IMG/VR virus record: IMGVR_UViG_3300048015_000345
Coordinates: 1-26,042 of that record
Direction: 5' to 3' (one strand)
DNA from: a virus
Length of the DNA: 26,042 nucleotides
The translations under genes and the position numbers were made by a program. This document shows, in pieces, positions 15,395 to 22,565 of this stretch (the first letter of the stretch is position 1; every line of letters starts with the position of its first letter). The notes under the pieces are model-generated. The model did no database searches and was not told where the DNA came from. It worked only from the letters and a program-made list of their open reading frames with translations.

Positions 15395-17380
15395 TCAAAC
15401 TACCGTGATAGTGCCTCCCCAATCTTTCGACGGTTCAATTGCGGATCGTTTGGCCTCAGTAAGTGCCGTCACCAATGCGGCAATGCCGTCAATCTTTGCC
15501 CCCCTACGGCCCTTGTAACCATCACCGCCCTTAGTCCCTCTATACCCCGGTTTCACAGGCCAATATCCGCCATGTTTACCGGGTTCTACTTCCACCACTT
15601 CTGCGTGCGCCCTCAACACGGCGTTGGCCTCTATGGTGATACTCCCCTCAGTTAATCTTCTATCCGCCTCAACACACCCAGGCGATACTGAGAACCCCTG
15701 CGCCACCGGCACACACGTCAAACCCTTTTGTTCCAACTGATAAATGACGGCATCGGCCTTATATCGGTCATATCCAACCGTGGTGATTGGGTGTCGTTGG
15801 TGAAGGTCAATGACCCATTGGGCAATACGAGCCTGCACCGCCGGTGTGATCGTCGTTTCATCCAACAACGTGATTGCACCCAATGCCGCCCATTCGTAAT
15901 ACTGGTGACCCTCAGATTTTTGGTACTTGTCCGCCGTTGCCCGTGGCAACCAAAAATGGGATTGAATGTAAACCCGGTCACTTGACCAATAGACGGCAAC
16001 GGCGCAGCACAGGTCATCACCCTGAGATAGATCGAGGGCAACGGTGAGGGTCAACCCTTTGACGGACTCAGGATCAACCGGCCCGGTGTTGGCGTCCCAT
16101 TTCTTTAAGTCAAGCCATTTCGTTGTTGCTTGAACGTGTTGCCCCAAATATAGCTGCCGCCATTCTCTCTCCTGCTCAGGTAAACCCTTCCGGCGTTCCC
16201 ATTCCTTTTGCAAGGCATCTTCCGTGATTGTTACTCCAATCATCGGGTTGGCCTTACGCCATGTTGCAGGATCGTCTATAGGATCGTCCGGGGCAGCTTG
16301 CCAAAGGATCGGGTACAAACCGGGGTCAACTCGCTTGCCGCTGAGAACATCTTCAGCCTCGGCTTGCATGATGCCGTAAAGACCGTCACGGGTTGTGCCG
16401 GTGTTGGTCGCAATCCATGTTAGGGGTTCGGGCCGTTTGATAGTTCTACTTTGTAGGTCGTTGAATGCCTCGGCATTTTTGTTTTGGTGACATTCTTCAA
16501 ATATGATTACACCGGCAGCGGCACCGGCCTTCGGACCTTTGCCCGAAACAATGTCCCAAATGGTGCCGGTCAATTTGTTTTTGATCGAATATTGGTTGAT
16601 CTTAGTTCGATTGAACAATGCCGGTGAGGCTCGAATCATTTCCTTTGCCGGTTCAAAAGTCACCCGGTTTGATTGGGCATAGTCGGAGGCAAGGCAAAAA
16701 ATTTGGTTGCCCGGTTCTGAGCCTAAATAAAATTCATATAAAGCCGCAATCACAAGGATCGGGCTTTTGCCGCAACCGATTGAACCGTTCCAGAATACAC
16801 GTTTTATGCGACGTAATTTTGTCTCACGATGTTTGTAGCCCCACACATCCCTGAGGATTCGTTTCTGTATCTCCGTTAATTCAAAAGGCTGCCCCTTCTT
16901 TCGCCCCCGTGTGAACTTTATATATTTGGCGACAAATTTGATCGGACGTTCGGCGGCATCGGCATCGTAGTAATAGGTTTCATCCTCGGTGAGGTCCAAC
17001 ATTCCCGAGACATAAGGCCGCTGGGGTTCGGGTTCGGTTTCCTGAGCCGTTAAGATGTTGTGACAACTCACACACACCGGCATGAGGTTCGATTGATCGG
17101 TCTTTTCGTATTCGTCGCATTGCGCAAGGGGTTTTATATGATGCACATGCACGGCCCAGGTGTTTTGGCACCGACGGCACGTTGGCGAAATCGAAAGTGC
17201 CTCGGCACGGGCTAATTGCCATGCCTTAGAATTGTAAAATGCCTTTGCCTCAGGGTTCCTTAGATGTTGATCGTAAAAGCTATTCTTGCGAGCGGTGACC
17301 TGGGGTTGATGTTTTGAACACCAACCGGATTTAGTGAGTAATTCGGGGCAACCTGAGTGACGGCAGTGAAAACTTGGCAC
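15395..17380 (-). CDS. HNH endonuclease-large terminase fusion protein
   Basis: The 661-residue product begins with a full phage-type HNH protein: a CxxxxC...CxxH zinc knuckle (C6, C11, C21, H24) followed by the ββα-metal HNH unit with C68/C71, HVHHIKP at 78-84, N98 and CVSCHN at 103-108. After an acidic linker (about 112-140) the large terminase continues in the same frame: Walker A GSIGCGKS (199-206), Walker B VIIFEE (291-296), a nuclease Asp in ALDLSQGDD (448-456), GYDRYKADAV (536-545) and the C-terminal AKIDGIAALVTAL motif (628-640). In HK97 these are two adjacent genes whose products cooperate in cos cleavage. The GTG start lies 4 nt from a TACATA box. The gene is alone between a 196-bp gap and the portal. 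Confidence 0.92.
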   Translation of the reverse strand: MPSFHCRHSGCPELLTKSGWCSKHQPQVTARKNSFYDQHLRNPEAKAFYNSKAWQLARAEALSISPTCRRCQNTWAVHVHHIKPLAQCDEYEKTDQSNLMPVCVSCHNILTAQETEPEPQRPYVSGMLDLTEDETYYYDADAAERPIKFVAKYIKFTRGRKKGQPFELTEIQKRILRDVWGYKHRETKLRRIKRVFWNGSIGCGKSPILVIAALYEFYLGSEPGNQIFCLASDYAQSNRVTFEPAKEMIRASPALFNRTKINQYSIKNKLTGTIWDIVSGKGPKAGAAAGVIIFEECHQNKNAEAFNDLQSRTIKRPEPLTWIATNTGTTRDGLYGIMQAEAEDVLSGKRVDPGLYPILWQAAPDDPIDDPATWRKANPMIGVTITEDALQKEWERRKGLPEQEREWRQLYLGQHVQATTKWLDLKKWDANTGPVDPESVKGLTLTVALDLSQGDDLCCAVAVYWSSDRVYIQSHFWLPRATADKYQKSEGHQYYEWAALGAITLLDETTITPAVQARIAQWVIDLHQRHPITTVGYDRYKADAVIYQLEQKGLTCVPVAQGFSVSPGCVEADRRLTEGSITIEANAVLRAHAEVVEVEPGKHGGYWPVKPGYRGTKGGDGYKGRRGAKIDGIAALVTALTEAKRSAIEPSKDWGGTITVV

Positions 17381-17384
17381 CCCT

Positions 17385-17402
17385 TATGTAGGTGACTACA
17401 TA
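17385..17402. promoter_or_regulatory. Two-sided TACATA box between terminase genes
   Basis: The perfect inverted repeat TATGTAG-gtga-CTACATA gives one TACATA on each strand. On the minus strand it lies 4 nt before the large-terminase GTG (17380); on the plus strand it lies 5 nt before the ATG at 17408. This is the only symmetric copy and suggests divergent initiation. Confidence 0.55.
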
Positions 17403-17407
17403 CCGAT

Positions 17408-17557
17408 ATGCGTTTAGTCGAAATCATTGACCTATGGGAATCTAGTCGAAATGTACCTTACACAATTGAGACGACCTGCCCAACAAGTGTAAGGCTCCGA
17501 TGTTGTTGCCATCGTGTTGCCATCGTGTTGCCATCGGTTCGATTTGGAACATCTTAG
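17408..17557 (+). CDS. Possible 49-codon plus-strand gene in the terS-terL gap
   Basis: A short frame starting at an ATG exactly 5 nt after the plus-strand TACATA box runs to the TAG at 17555-17557. The product begins MRLVEIIDLWESSRNVPYT and ends basic and Cys/Val-rich (RLRCCCHRVAIVLPSV). It covers the three 11-bp repeats. The only support is the correctly spaced box; there is no recognisable family and no Shine-Dalgarno sequence. It may be a leaderless small gene or chance. Confidence 0.3.
   Translation: MRLVEIIDLWESSRNVPYTIETTCPTSVRLRCCCHRVAIVLPSVRFGTS
17415..17452 (+). repeat. Direct repeat TAGTCGAAAT x2
   Basis: TAGTCGAAAT occurs at 17415-17424 and again at 17443-17452, 28 bp apart, beside the terminase gap box. 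It is a possible protein-binding site. Confidence 0.5.
17504..17536. repeat. Three perfect tandem copies of an 11-bp unit in the terS-terL gap
   Basis: TGTTGCCATCG is repeated exactly three times, one helical turn apart, at 17504-17514, 17515-17525 and 17526-17536. Regularly phased repeats next to terminase genes are candidate packaging (cos/pac) recognition elements. Confidence 0.75.
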
Positions 17558-17576
17558 ATAAGGTTGTTGACCGTTC

Positions 17577-17927
17577 TTAAACTTCCAATTCTTCCGGTTC
17601 GTCGGCGGTGAGGTCAAACCCCCTTGCATTTGGTGTGAGGCCCAAATCGGCTAATGTTCCCCTGAGCATCTTTGTCGTTTCGCCCCAATTCTTATACCAA
17701 GGTGACGGCCCCATTACGCCGTTACTATATTCCATCGTCTGCCCGTCACTCAAAACCCGTTGATATGCCTCACGGTTGATTTGCCACGTCTGGCAATGTT
17801 GAACCATGATTGCACGGTCGGCATTGTTGAGCCGTCCGAGGTCGGTTAGTTCCTGAGTGATTCGTTGCCATTCTTTCAGGGACTCACCCTTTAGGATCGT
17901 TGGAGGTTTAATGTTGTTAGTTGGCAT
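17577..17927 (-). CDS. terS: Terminase small subunit, P27 family
   Basis: The 116-residue product has the P27-type small-terminase pattern: PTILKGESLKEWQRITQELTDLGRLNNADRAIMVQHCQTWQ (about 9-49), then a DGQTMEYSNGVMGPSPWYKNWGETTKMLRGTLADLGLTPNARGF segment. Such proteins recognise packaging sites and load the large subunit. Its start overlaps the end of the preceding small gene by 11 nt. The 196-bp gap to the large terminase is unusual, as these two genes normally abut, and the gap holds the repeats and a two-sided TACATA box. Confidence 0.85.
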   Translation of the reverse strand: MPTNNIKPPTILKGESLKEWQRITQELTDLGRLNNADRAIMVQHCQTWQINREAYQRVLSDGQTMEYSNGVMGPSPWYKNWGETTKMLRGTLADLGLTPNARGFDLTADEPEELEV

Positions 17928-18150
17928 TGTCTACTAAATCAATTGATGCCTTAGAATTCCACGAAGACCATGTGATTTCTTTGTCTGCTGGCATTCTGGC
18001 ATACAGCATTTCACACGGCGTTGTCACTTCACACGCTACGCACCCCCTATCGTAAGACATTAGAAGGCCGTGCTTCTCAACTAATGCCTTGTAGTCTTCC
18101 CAAAATGCTTTCAACTCATCCCGTGTTGGTGGTTTTACAGTTTGTTCCAT
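17917..18150 (-). CDS. Small hypothetical protein upstream of the small terminase
   Basis: The 77-residue product, METQ-like start (MEQTVKPPTRDELKAFWEDYKALVEKHG), contains two cysteines in GCVACEVTTPCEM (about 36-48) and is acidic. It opens the small-terminase unit, with TAAATA (a one-base variant of the TACATA box) 5 nt upstream and no Shine-Dalgarno sequence. No family is recognised. Confidence 0.6.
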   Translation of the reverse strand: MEQTVKPPTRDELKAFWEDYKALVEKHGLLMSYDRGCVACEVTTPCEMLYARMPADKEITWSSWNSKASIDLVDNAN

Positions 18151-18155
18151 AATGT

Positions 18156-18161
18156 TATTTA
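18156..18161 (-). promoter_or_regulatory. TACATA-like box (TAAATA) before the small-terminase unit
   Basis: TAAATA, then ACATT, then the ATG at 18150. It has one mismatch from TACATA with the usual 5-nt spacing. Confidence 0.4.
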
Positions 18162-18267
18162 GTAACGGGGTCGTCGGATCGTTTCAAAAAAAATGCGCAA
18201 CTTGGGGGGCGGGCTGGCGACGACCTGCCATTTTGTCACAGACCCCACCCCGCCATTGTGTCGCCCT
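18162..18267 (-). other. Intergenic region with GC-rich repeats and an eight-T run
   Basis: On the minus strand this gap holds G- and C-rich blocks (GGCGGGGTGGGG and CCCGCCCCCC) that can pair over a long loop (for example GGGCGAC with GTCGCC), then TTTTTTTT at 18186-18193. The T run is separated from the best stem by about a dozen bases, so it is only a possible terminator. Confidence 0.3.
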
Positions 18268-18939
18268 TTACGTGCCAAATGTTGCATAGTTCCAGACATA
18301 TGATTGACCTGTTAAGAACGTCGTCGTTCCTGAGTGCAATGCCACACCTGTTGTTGATGAGGTAACATAGGCACCAATATAGTTTGCCGCCGTGAGGTTG
18401 CCGGGCGACAACATCGCAATCGATGCGTTGTTGTAAGGTGTTGCAAAGGTCAACACCGCAACCACGGTGTTAGTTGTGATAGTTCCGCTTGCGGTCATTG
18501 TAATAGAACCGACTAAGTCACTACCTGAGTTGGTCACCGTGCCGGTTGTGCCTGCACCATTTGCGGCGGCAAGGGTCGGTGTTGCTGCCGCATTACCAAT
18601 GTGACCATTGACAACTAAGTTACCGCCTTCGATGACTAAGTTACCGGCACCGATGTTGACGGCCTGACAAGCGAGAATGCCATTCACTTGCAAGCTACAT
18701 TCGGTGTCATTAAAACCCTGCACGATTACAGAAGTGATATCTTCGTTGTTGGTCAATAGAACCTGAGCATTGCTAGGGCCTTGAATTCCAGATGTCTGAA
18801 TGATCGCAGGCGGATTCTCTAATGAATTTAGACGTGACCCAATTGCCGTGAAATTGTTGTTGAGAAACACACCGCCGGTTGATGTTGGTGGTGGTGTGAT
18901 TACAGATAACCCGTTTACTGTTGTTGTCGTTGCACTCAT
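18268..18939 (-). CDS. Tail-fibre-like protein
   Basis: The 223-residue product is rich in Thr, Asn, Ser, Ala and Gly. It has a short N-terminal part (MSATTTTVNGLSVITPPPTS), a helical SRLNSLENPP stretch, then beta-prism-like repeats (AVNIGAGNLVIEGGNLVVNGHIGN), and a C-terminal region of strand-like alternations. It has the look of a phage fibre or receptor-binding protein. It follows the SGNH-spike gene with a GAGGA site about 7 nt before the ATG at 18939; a TTG at 18951 is possible but overlaps the upstream stop. The pair may form one fibre complex. Confidence 0.55.
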   Translation of the reverse strand: MSATTTTVNGLSVITPPPTSTGGVFLNNNFTAIGSRLNSLENPPAIIQTSGIQGPSNAQVLLTNNEDITSVIVQGFNDTECSLQVNGILACQAVNIGAGNLVIEGGNLVVNGHIGNAAATPTLAAANGAGTTGTVTNSGSDLVGSITMTASGTITTNTVVAVLTFATPYNNASIAMLSPGNLTAANYIGAYVTSSTTGVALHSGTTTFLTGQSYVWNYATFGT

Positions 18940-18947
18940 TATGTTCC

Positions 18948-20708
18948 TCAATTCAGAATGTCACTATTCACACCCGCAACGACAGTTCCTGCCGTTCCAC
19001 TCACACTATTTGAACCCGCAATGACCGTTTGTTGATCGTAGAATTTGCCTTCTTGCAATTTGACGTGTGACACCAAATCGGCGGCAAGTAATGCGTGTCC
19101 CTCAGTGTTTGGATGGACCTGCAACCCTGCGGCGGTCGTGCTGTATTGCGTTGTCGTCGATGTTAGGAAACCATAGTTTCGAGACGACAAATCGTAATAG
19201 CTGGTTTTATCATCGCCAGAAAAGGCCGTTTTGTACGCATTGAAACCGTTTAGAATTGCCGTGTTTACTGTGGTCACATTGTCAGAACACAAAATCGTGT
19301 TGTCACTTGGCGATGCCCAAACGATGAGCGTATTTGCACCAACTTTATTGCGAATAGTCGTGAGCATCGACGTTACATCATTCGCTAATGTCGTTGCACT
19401 TGCACCACCGTCATTAGTGCCATGACAAATCAAAACATAGTCGGGTGTGCCGAAATTCCTGGCATTCACCGAATCATACATCGTGAAAGTGTTGATAAAT
19501 GATGGTGCAGGATTTGGTGACGATGCCGATTTCTGTACGCCTTGCCCTGAGTATGCAACGATTCCAGTTTCGGCGTTTAATCCGTGTCCAACCAATGCCG
19601 CAAAACTCAACTGACAAGCATTACCGCCAAGTGACGTGCAATTGTAACCTCGGGTGATAGAGTCACCGAAAATCAATGCCTTCTTAGGCCGAATGGTTGC
19701 GTTGCCAGTTGGTGCGACGAATCCTGCACCTGCACCGTAATCGGTTTGAATGCCGCTGATCCTCACACCGTCAAAACTAGTTCCAATATTCCAAGTGTTA
19801 TTCTCGGCATTTGGTTCAAAACGAATTTCGGCATTGTGACCGAACACCGGCGCACCACCGGTGATGTAATACATTCCTGAGGTCGTCAATTGCGTCTTTA
19901 CCCAAGGGCCATTATCCAAGCTCGACAGAATCCACGGATAAGACGAATCACCAATCGGTGAAACATCGACATTGATTCCAATTGTCGTGCCGGTTGTCCC
20001 TACTTTGATGCCGTTGCCCGTGTGCATCCATTCAAGACTTGTACCTGGGTTGATGTAGTGACCCGGTGTGAGTCCGAGGCCGATGCTATCTGGCGGCAAC
20101 ACGTTCGTTGCGGCACCCTGATAAACGAAAAGGTTCTTAATTTGGATTCCGGCGGTATCGGTGGAATTGCTTCCGCCGAGCGGACCCGATTCAATCGTGA
20201 CGAAATTACCGAACGTCAAACCGCTGGGATATGACATCGATGCCTGCGGTGAACCGTTGATGGTGTATGAAATCGTTGATGATGAGACGAAGAATTCAAA
20301 ATGGTATATCGTTGGTGCGCTCGAATTGCCCGAGGTCAAGTTCAAACTCTGCGTGTGCAAATTTCCAACCGTATCCATTCTGTAAAGAACGATTGACCCG
20401 TTTTCAGTGTATCGCAATTCAACACCGCCAGTATAAGGATTGCCAGCGGTCGCAGAACCAATCACGATTCCCATATATCCGCCAAGTTGTGACGGCACTT
20501 GTATATCGAAACTAACGACCGTACCTGCCGACGATGTTGTTGCCGGAACGGCAATATATGCCTGTGTTCCTGAGTTGTTTCGCAACCAACCCGAGGGCGT
20601 AATCGTGTATGCACCCTGAGTAACGGTGTAATTAGAATTATATGCGGTAAGGTTAAGATCGGCACCGGTTGCGTTGTTGAATAAGTCAGAAAAGATCAGT
20701 GATGACAT
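18948..20708 (-). CDS. Tail spike with C-terminal SGNH/GDSL hydrolase
   Basis: The 586-residue product has a beta-rich N-terminal half (about 1-200) resembling a LamG/concanavalin-type carbohydrate-binding domain, then a linker (about 200-340) and an SGNH/GDSL hydrolase domain (about 343-555). Hydrolase landmarks are IFGDSITRGYN (block I, nucleophile Ser350), GTND at 430-433 (block III) and VHPNTEGHALLA (block V, His532). The acid that usually stands three residues before the His is not there (Leu529), so activity could use another residue or be weak. Such enzymes remove acetyl or other ester groups from surface polysaccharides and serve phages as depolymerase-like spikes. It sits outside the main tail module, in the methyltransferase unit. 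Confidence 0.75.
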   Translation of the reverse strand: MSSLIFSDLFNNATGADLNLTAYNSNYTVTQGAYTITPSGWLRNNSGTQAYIAVPATTSSAGTVVSFDIQVPSQLGGYMGIVIGSATAGNPYTGGVELRYTENGSIVLYRMDTVGNLHTQSLNLTSGNSSAPTIYHFEFFVSSSTISYTINGSPQASMSYPSGLTFGNFVTIESGPLGGSNSTDTAGIQIKNLFVYQGAATNVLPPDSIGLGLTPGHYINPGTSLEWMHTGNGIKVGTTGTTIGINVDVSPIGDSSYPWILSSLDNGPWVKTQLTTSGMYYITGGAPVFGHNAEIRFEPNAENNTWNIGTSFDGVRISGIQTDYGAGAGFVAPTGNATIRPKKALIFGDSITRGYNCTSLGGNACQLSFAALVGHGLNAETGIVAYSGQGVQKSASSPNPAPSFINTFTMYDSVNARNFGTPDYVLICHGTNDGGASATTLANDVTSMLTTIRNKVGANTLIVWASPSDNTILCSDNVTTVNTAILNGFNAYKTAFSGDDKTSYYDLSSRNYGFLTSTTTQYSTTAAGLQVHPNTEGHALLAADLVSHVKLQEGKFYDQQTVIAGSNSVSGTAGTVVAGVNSDILN

Positions 20709-21015
20709 TAGGCCCCTTTGGTAATTGTTTCTTTCGTGGTCGTTTCACCACGGGTTTATCTAGGGGCCTGAGATAGTGTTTTCGTGGCATCGGACCTTCA
20801 CCGCAATAATGCCTTGCGACGTTCCTGAGGTAATCCAACCATTCGGCGGCATACATTGGATTCAATCCCAATCGCTTGCCGATTATTGAGACTTTGACCT
20901 TGTGCCGGTTGCGGGTGTAGTTGCTGGAATCACAAAGCAGGTCAATGATGCGTGACAAATCGGGGTCGGTTCTCAGGAGGTCTATGACCTCATCACTGTC
21001 GATTGCTGGTGCCAT
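20686..21015 (-). CDS. Hypothetical protein, possibly DNA-binding
   Basis: The 109-residue product starts MAPAIDSDEVIDLLRTDPDLSRIIDLLCDSSN, has a helix-turn-helix-looking segment (KVSIIGKRLGLNPMYAAEWLDYLRNVARHY, about 41-70) and ends basic (RPRKKQLPKG). It begins 3 nt after the methyltransferase stop and runs 23 nt into the spike gene. A role in DNA binding is suggested only by the helix pattern and charge. Confidence 0.55.
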   Translation of the reverse strand: MAPAIDSDEVIDLLRTDPDLSRIIDLLCDSSNYTRNRHKVKVSIIGKRLGLNPMYAAEWLDYLRNVARHYCGEGPMPRKHYLRPLDKPVVKRPRKKQLPKGPNVITDLF

Positions 21016-21018
21016 TCA

Positions 21019-21741
21019 TTAGTTGAGTTGGGCCTCGTTGATTCTTTGCCGTGCAATCTCAAAATAATCCTCATCCTTTTCGATGCCGATGAATTTGCGA
21101 CCGGTTCGCACGGCGGCAACACCGGTTGTGCCTGAGCCTAAACAGCAATCCAACACCGTATCACCGGGGTTGGAATAGGTTCGGATTATCCATTCCGCCA
21201 GTGCAACCGGTTTTTGTGTTGGGTGTTGTTTCGTGCTTTGACGTTCTGAGGGAACACGCACGATTGACCTGGGGTAATATTCGGTAGTGTAGGTTGATGG
21301 TGTGTTTTTGTAAGGGCCATAACAATCGGACAACGTTCTGCCGCCGCCTTTGTTGTGCCTTTTCCCTTGCACCATTTGAGGGTTGTATGTTGACCTGCGG
21401 ATCGGGCTAAAGATCAAAAGTGATTCGTGATTCCTGAGCGGTTTTCTTTTGCAATCCAAATGCCCGGTTGTGCCGACTTTGTCCCAAATTAGATCGTACA
21501 AAAACCATTTGGGATTTGAGTTGTACAGCGTGGCCGTGAACGGCATTGCACTATTTAGGACGATGCAACCCCTCGGGTGAATGATCCTGCGGAATTGTTC
21601 CCAAAGTGGCGCAAAGGGTATCAAATTATCCCAACCGCACTTTGTTACAGCAAAAGGCAAATCGGTTGCAATTAAATGGCAACTGGCATCGGGCAAGGTT
21701 GGTAGAATGTTGAGGCAATCGCCATGATGTAAGTCTATCAC
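21019..21741 (-). CDS. DNA methyltransferase (beta-type N6-adenine/N4-cytosine)
   Basis: The 240-residue product has the circularly permuted beta-class order: catalytic motif first, SAM-binding motif last. The catalytic motif reads ATDLPFAVT (about 25-33), a DLPF variant of the usual DPPY, and the SAM motif is DTVLDCCLGSGTTGVAAV (about 193-210). The middle has TQKPVALAEWIIR (about 174-186), as in other phage solitary methyltransferases. No restriction partner is present, so a protective or regulatory role in phage DNA is likely. The GTG at 21741 is preceded by TACATA 5 nt upstream and no Shine-Dalgarno sequence. Confidence 0.85.
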   Translation of the reverse strand: MIDLHHGDCLNILPTLPDASCHLIATDLPFAVTKCGWDNLIPFAPLWEQFRRIIHPRGCIVLNSAMPFTATLYNSNPKWFLYDLIWDKVGTTGHLDCKRKPLRNHESLLIFSPIRRSTYNPQMVQGKRHNKGGGRTLSDCYGPYKNTPSTYTTEYYPRSIVRVPSERQSTKQHPTQKPVALAEWIIRTYSNPGDTVLDCCLGSGTTGVAAVRTGRKFIGIEKDEDYFEIARQRINEAQLN

Positions 21742-21746
21742 GGACG

Positions 21747-21752
21747 TATGTA
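21747..21752 (-). promoter_or_regulatory. TACATA box before the methyltransferase unit
   Basis: TACATA, then CGTCC, then the GTG at 21741. It is part of CACCTACATA, also seen at 17385 and 22041. Confidence 0.55.
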
Positions 21753-21762
21753 GGTGACCTTT

Positions 21763-22035
21763 TCAGTTTCTGGCGGTTCCCCGTTTTGCCCGCTTCTCAA
21801 TCCTTCCAATTCTGGCGGTGAGGTCTTCCAACACTGGCAGAAAATATTTTTCTAGTCCCTCGATTAAATGGTTGAGCCGTCTATCAACCATGTCATTGAC
21901 TTCGTTCTGGAATTCGTTGTGCCGCCCAATTGTTTCCCAGATAGCTGTTCGCTCTGTGTTTAATTCCTTTTTCAGCATTTTGACAAGTTCAAAGTTGTTG
22001 GAAATCGCACCATTCATGTTCTTAAGTTGATCCAT
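21763..22035 (-). CDS. Small coiled-coil protein
   Basis: The 90-residue product (MDQLKNMNGAISNNFELVKMLKKELNTE...) is helical and charged with heptad-like spacing of hydrophobic residues (NEVNDMVDRRLNHLIEGLEKYFLPVLEDLTARIGRIEKR, about 45-83), so an oligomeric coiled coil is likely. The ATG at 22035 is chosen because TACATA lies 5 nt upstream; an in-frame upstream extension would overlap the opposite-strand HNH gene. No family is recognised. Confidence 0.6.
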   Translation of the reverse strand: MDQLKNMNGAISNNFELVKMLKKELNTERTAIWETIGRHNEFQNEVNDMVDRRLNHLIEGLEKYFLPVLEDLTARIGRIEKRAKRGTARN

Positions 22036-22040
22036 GCCAA

Positions 22041-22046
22041 TATGTA
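22041..22046 (-). promoter_or_regulatory. TACATA box before the coiled-coil gene
   Basis: TACATA, then TTGGC, then the ATG at 22035. It lies in the narrow space between the minus-strand start and the plus-strand HNH gene start. Confidence 0.5.
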
Positions 22047-22047
22047 G

Positions 22048-22488
22048 GTGCCTCACTCTAAATATTGGGTGAGAACATGGCGGAACTATAGTTGCCCTCA
22101 GTGTGGGGCCGTTCGGGTGATGGTGAATAAGACCCAGCACGAAGGCCGGTTGTGCCGGAAGTGTTCAATGGTCAACCGGCATGGTTCGGGTTCCAAATAT
22201 GTTTCCCGCCTGAGGTTTCAAACATGGCGGGTCAATGCTGGCAAACGGGGTTTAGTTTGGCAAATCACCGAGGCCGACATAGATGCCCTTTGGGAGGCTC
22301 AGGGAGGCCGTTGCCGGTTCACGGGGTTGCAGTTGGGTGACGATGCAAGTTTGGATCGGATCGACAACGACCTCGGCTATTTCGTTGGCAATGTCCAGTT
22401 GGTAGGCCGGGCGTTGAACATGGCAAAGGGGTCAATGACCGATGAACAATTCATTGAACTATGCCGGGCCGTAGTTGCGAACCAATAA
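22048..22488 (+). CDS. HNH-type (homing-like) endonuclease, lone plus-strand gene
   Basis: The 146-residue product has an N-terminal zinc ribbon (C16xxC19 ... C36xxC39), a middle region ending in EAQGGRCRFTGL (about 84-94), and the HNH-like ββα segment SLDRIDNDLGYFVGNVQLV (about 101-119) with NMAKGSMTDEQFIELC after it. This is a common form of phage HNH protein, often mobile (free-standing homing nucleases). The GTG at 22048 is the first start after an in-frame stop. The minus-strand terminator just downstream would stop opposing transcription before it runs antisense through this gene. No TACATA box precedes it, so its expression route is unknown. It may have arrived independently. Confidence 0.8.
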   Translation: MPHSKYWVRTWRNYSCPQCGAVRVMVNKTQHEGRLCRKCSMVNRHGSGSKYVSRLRFQTWRVNAGKRGLVWQITEADIDALWEAQGGRCRFTGLQLGDDASLDRIDNDLGYFVGNVQLVGRALNMAKGSMTDEQFIELCRAVVANQ

Positions 22489-22524
22489 AAAAGCCCGGCG
22501 GTGAAGGTAAAAACACCGCCGGGC
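22487..22524 (-). terminator. Strong rho-independent terminator of the small-gene unit
   Basis: On the minus strand an 11-bp perfect stem, GCCCGGCGGTG paired with CACCGCCGGGC around a 10-nt T-rich loop, is followed by TTTTTTATTGG. It ends the transcript of the 73-codon gene and protects the plus-strand HNH gene from antisense reading. Confidence 0.92.
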
Positions 22525-22565
22525 CTAAGTTGGTTCCCACCGTCCAAGGAGGTAACAACTCCTTA

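Noticed and set aside
17432-17629. 65-codon minus-strand frame over the terS-terL gap
   Set aside because: It overlaps the small terminase end in another frame and arises from the 11-bp repeats; no box or ribosome-binding site precedes it.
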